Shown here in pieces: positions 54,951 to 55,542 of a stretch of 55,542 bases of DNA. The notes below the pieces were generated by a model. The model did not search any database. It was not told the DNA's origin and saw only the letters and a program-made list of their open reading frames with translations. Numbering within the stretch: position 1 is the first letter of the stretch; each line of letters opens with the position of its first letter. The DNA is taken from positions 1-55,542 of the forward strand of contig JAFGNN010000015.1 of assembly GCA_016926955.1 (NCBI GenBank). The letters run 5' to 3'. Source of the DNA: Spirochaetales bacterium. GTDB taxonomy: Bacteria; Spirochaetota; Spirochaetia; Treponematales; UBA12059. The position numbers and the translations under genes are program-made.

Positions 54951-55410
54951 CGAGGTCCTCCATGCGGACGCCGCGCTCGAGCTTGAGCGCGGGCGATTCG
55001 CGCCGCTCCGCGAGGCGGCTTTCGATCTCGGACAACGAGCGCTTCCGGCCCTTCCCGATGCCGGGGCAGGAGGCGGATTCGGTCTTCCAAGCAGCTTCCG
55101 TCGCCAGCACCTGCGTCCAGAAGGGATAGGTCCTGCACTGCACCGGCCTGTGCGCGTAGACGGTGCAAGCGCCTTGCCCCCAGAGGATGCAGTCGAAGTT
55201 CTTCGTTTCCCGCAAGGAGAGGGCCGCGTGCGAACCCAAGTCGACTATCCTGCAATAGTTCCGGAGAAGCGAACGGAAATCAAGCGCCAGCGCTTCCATC
55301 AGATCTCGGATGTCGCGCGACGAGAGGAAAACGTAACCGGGCTCGTGCCGGCAGCATGCCGAACAACGTTCGCATTCGAAGGAAAGGCCGTCGGCGTACC
55401 ATTGCTTCAC
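54925..55410 (-). CDS. YkgJ-family cysteine-cluster protein
   Basis: A 161-residue protein of the CxxCxxCC family (formerly UPF0153/YkgJ). The signature FECERCSACCRHEPGYVFLS is followed by CILWGQGACTVYAHRPVQCR, with further Cys residues that would bind an iron-sulfur or zinc cluster. These are widely conserved but of unknown function. The start is GTG 55410 with GGAGGG 5 bases upstream. It lies just 24 bases beyond the tRNA terminator, with no other promoter visible, so it may be transcribed by read-through from the tRNA. Confidence 0.85.
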   Translation of the reverse strand: MKQWYADGLSFECERCSACCRHEPGYVFLSSRDIRDLMEALALDFRSLLRNYCRIVDLGSHAALSLRETKNFDCILWGQGACTVYAHRPVQCRTYPFWTQVLATEAAWKTESASCPGIGKGRKRSLSEIESRLAERRESPALKLERGVRMEDLDEDSLLGR

Positions 55411-55428
55411 GTGAGCCCTCCGATCATG

Positions 55429-55460
55429 GAAAAAGCCCCCTCGAACTCGAGGGGGCCCTT
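55429..55460 (-). terminator. Intrinsic terminator after tRNA-Tyr
   Basis: A perfect palindrome GCCCCCTCGA-AC-TCGAGGGGGC (55435-55456), followed on the minus strand by TTTTT (55434-55430). It stands between the tRNA and the ykgJ-like gene. Confidence 0.9.
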
Positions 55461-55542
55461 TGGGGAGAGAAGGATTTGAACCTTCGAAGGCTGAGCCAAC
55501 AGATTTACAGTCTGCCCCCTTTGACCACTCGGGAATCTCCCC
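55461..55542 (-). tRNA. tRNA-Tyr(GTA)
   Basis: A full 82-base tRNA with a long variable arm. Read on the minus strand the 5' acceptor strand GGGGAGA starts at 55542, the anticodon loop reads CTGTAAATC with anticodon GTA, the T-arm contains GGTTCAAATCC, and the 3' strand is TCTCCCC with discriminator A. CCA is not encoded. The window ends at its first base, so its promoter is outside. Confidence 0.97.

Overview
The window is a gene-dense, GC-rich chromosomal segment that looks like part of a spirochete of the Treponema/Spirochaeta group. The reasons are: a cytidylate kinase fused in frame to ribosomal protein S1; a dnaG-rpoD-zinc-ribbon-mreBCD-mrdA-rodA neighbourhood that, from memory, matches the gene order in Treponema pallidum; a CHASE2 adenylate cyclase; outer-membrane barrels and lipoproteins; and a LolC-LolD-LolE operon. 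I see no insertion sequence, prophage, integrase or CRISPR array. The start of the window cuts a minus-strand gene, and the end falls exactly at the 5' base of a tRNA-Tyr gene.

Layout. 1-9 kb: a partial conserved protein, a PAP2-like membrane phosphatase, a radical SAM protein carrying a tandem repeat, a DMT-type transporter, two exported outer-membrane proteins, a cation/proton antiporter and tyrS. 9-17 kb: a PlsC-like acyltransferase divergent from a phosphodiester-glycosidase-type lipoprotein, a bioYMN biotin ECF transporter operon, ettA, a short-chain dehydrogenase and galM. 17-26.7 kb: a Fn3-like/TPR exported protein, a stand-alone Cas2-like gene, prfB with a programmed +1 frameshift, a PEGA protein, then ftsY, an exported protein of unknown function, lolC, lolD and lolE, with the last five genes overlapping. 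26.7-38.5 kb: recA, folK (apparently CTG-initiated), scpA, scpB, rluB-like, cmk-rpsA, a GAF/sigma54 activator, a TPR protein, a CHASE2 cyclase and a low-GC lipoprotein. 38.7-55.5 kb, all on the minus strand and read from the right: tRNA-Tyr, a YkgJ-type cysteine-cluster protein, an MBL hydrolase, a small helical protein, mltG, dnaG, rpoD, a zinc-ribbon coiled-coil protein, rnpB, a TPR protein, mreB, mreC, mreD, mrdA, rodA and a large fused radical SAM/DUF2344 protein.

How the genes fit together. The right third joins replication priming, the main sigma factor, RNase P and cell-wall elongation, as expected of a growth-rate cluster. The middle joins recombination (recA), chromosome segregation (scpAB) and translation (cmk-rpsA, rluB). 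The ftsY-lol block joins membrane-protein targeting to lipoprotein sorting. Start and stop codons often overlap by one to four bases, which implies translational coupling. Several other genes have a -10-like hexamer only 6-9 bases before the start codon and no Shine-Dalgarno sequence, which suggests leaderless transcripts.

The most interesting points are the orphan Cas2-like gene, whose promoter spacer is a perfect 15-bp palindrome, the apparent leaderless promoters, the CTG start of folK, the structured duplication of the ettA 3' end in front of bioY, the repeats containing CTCTGTCCCC, and the unknown exported protein embedded between ftsY and lolC. No tools were used: family assignments come from reading motifs, and promoter calls are by eye.
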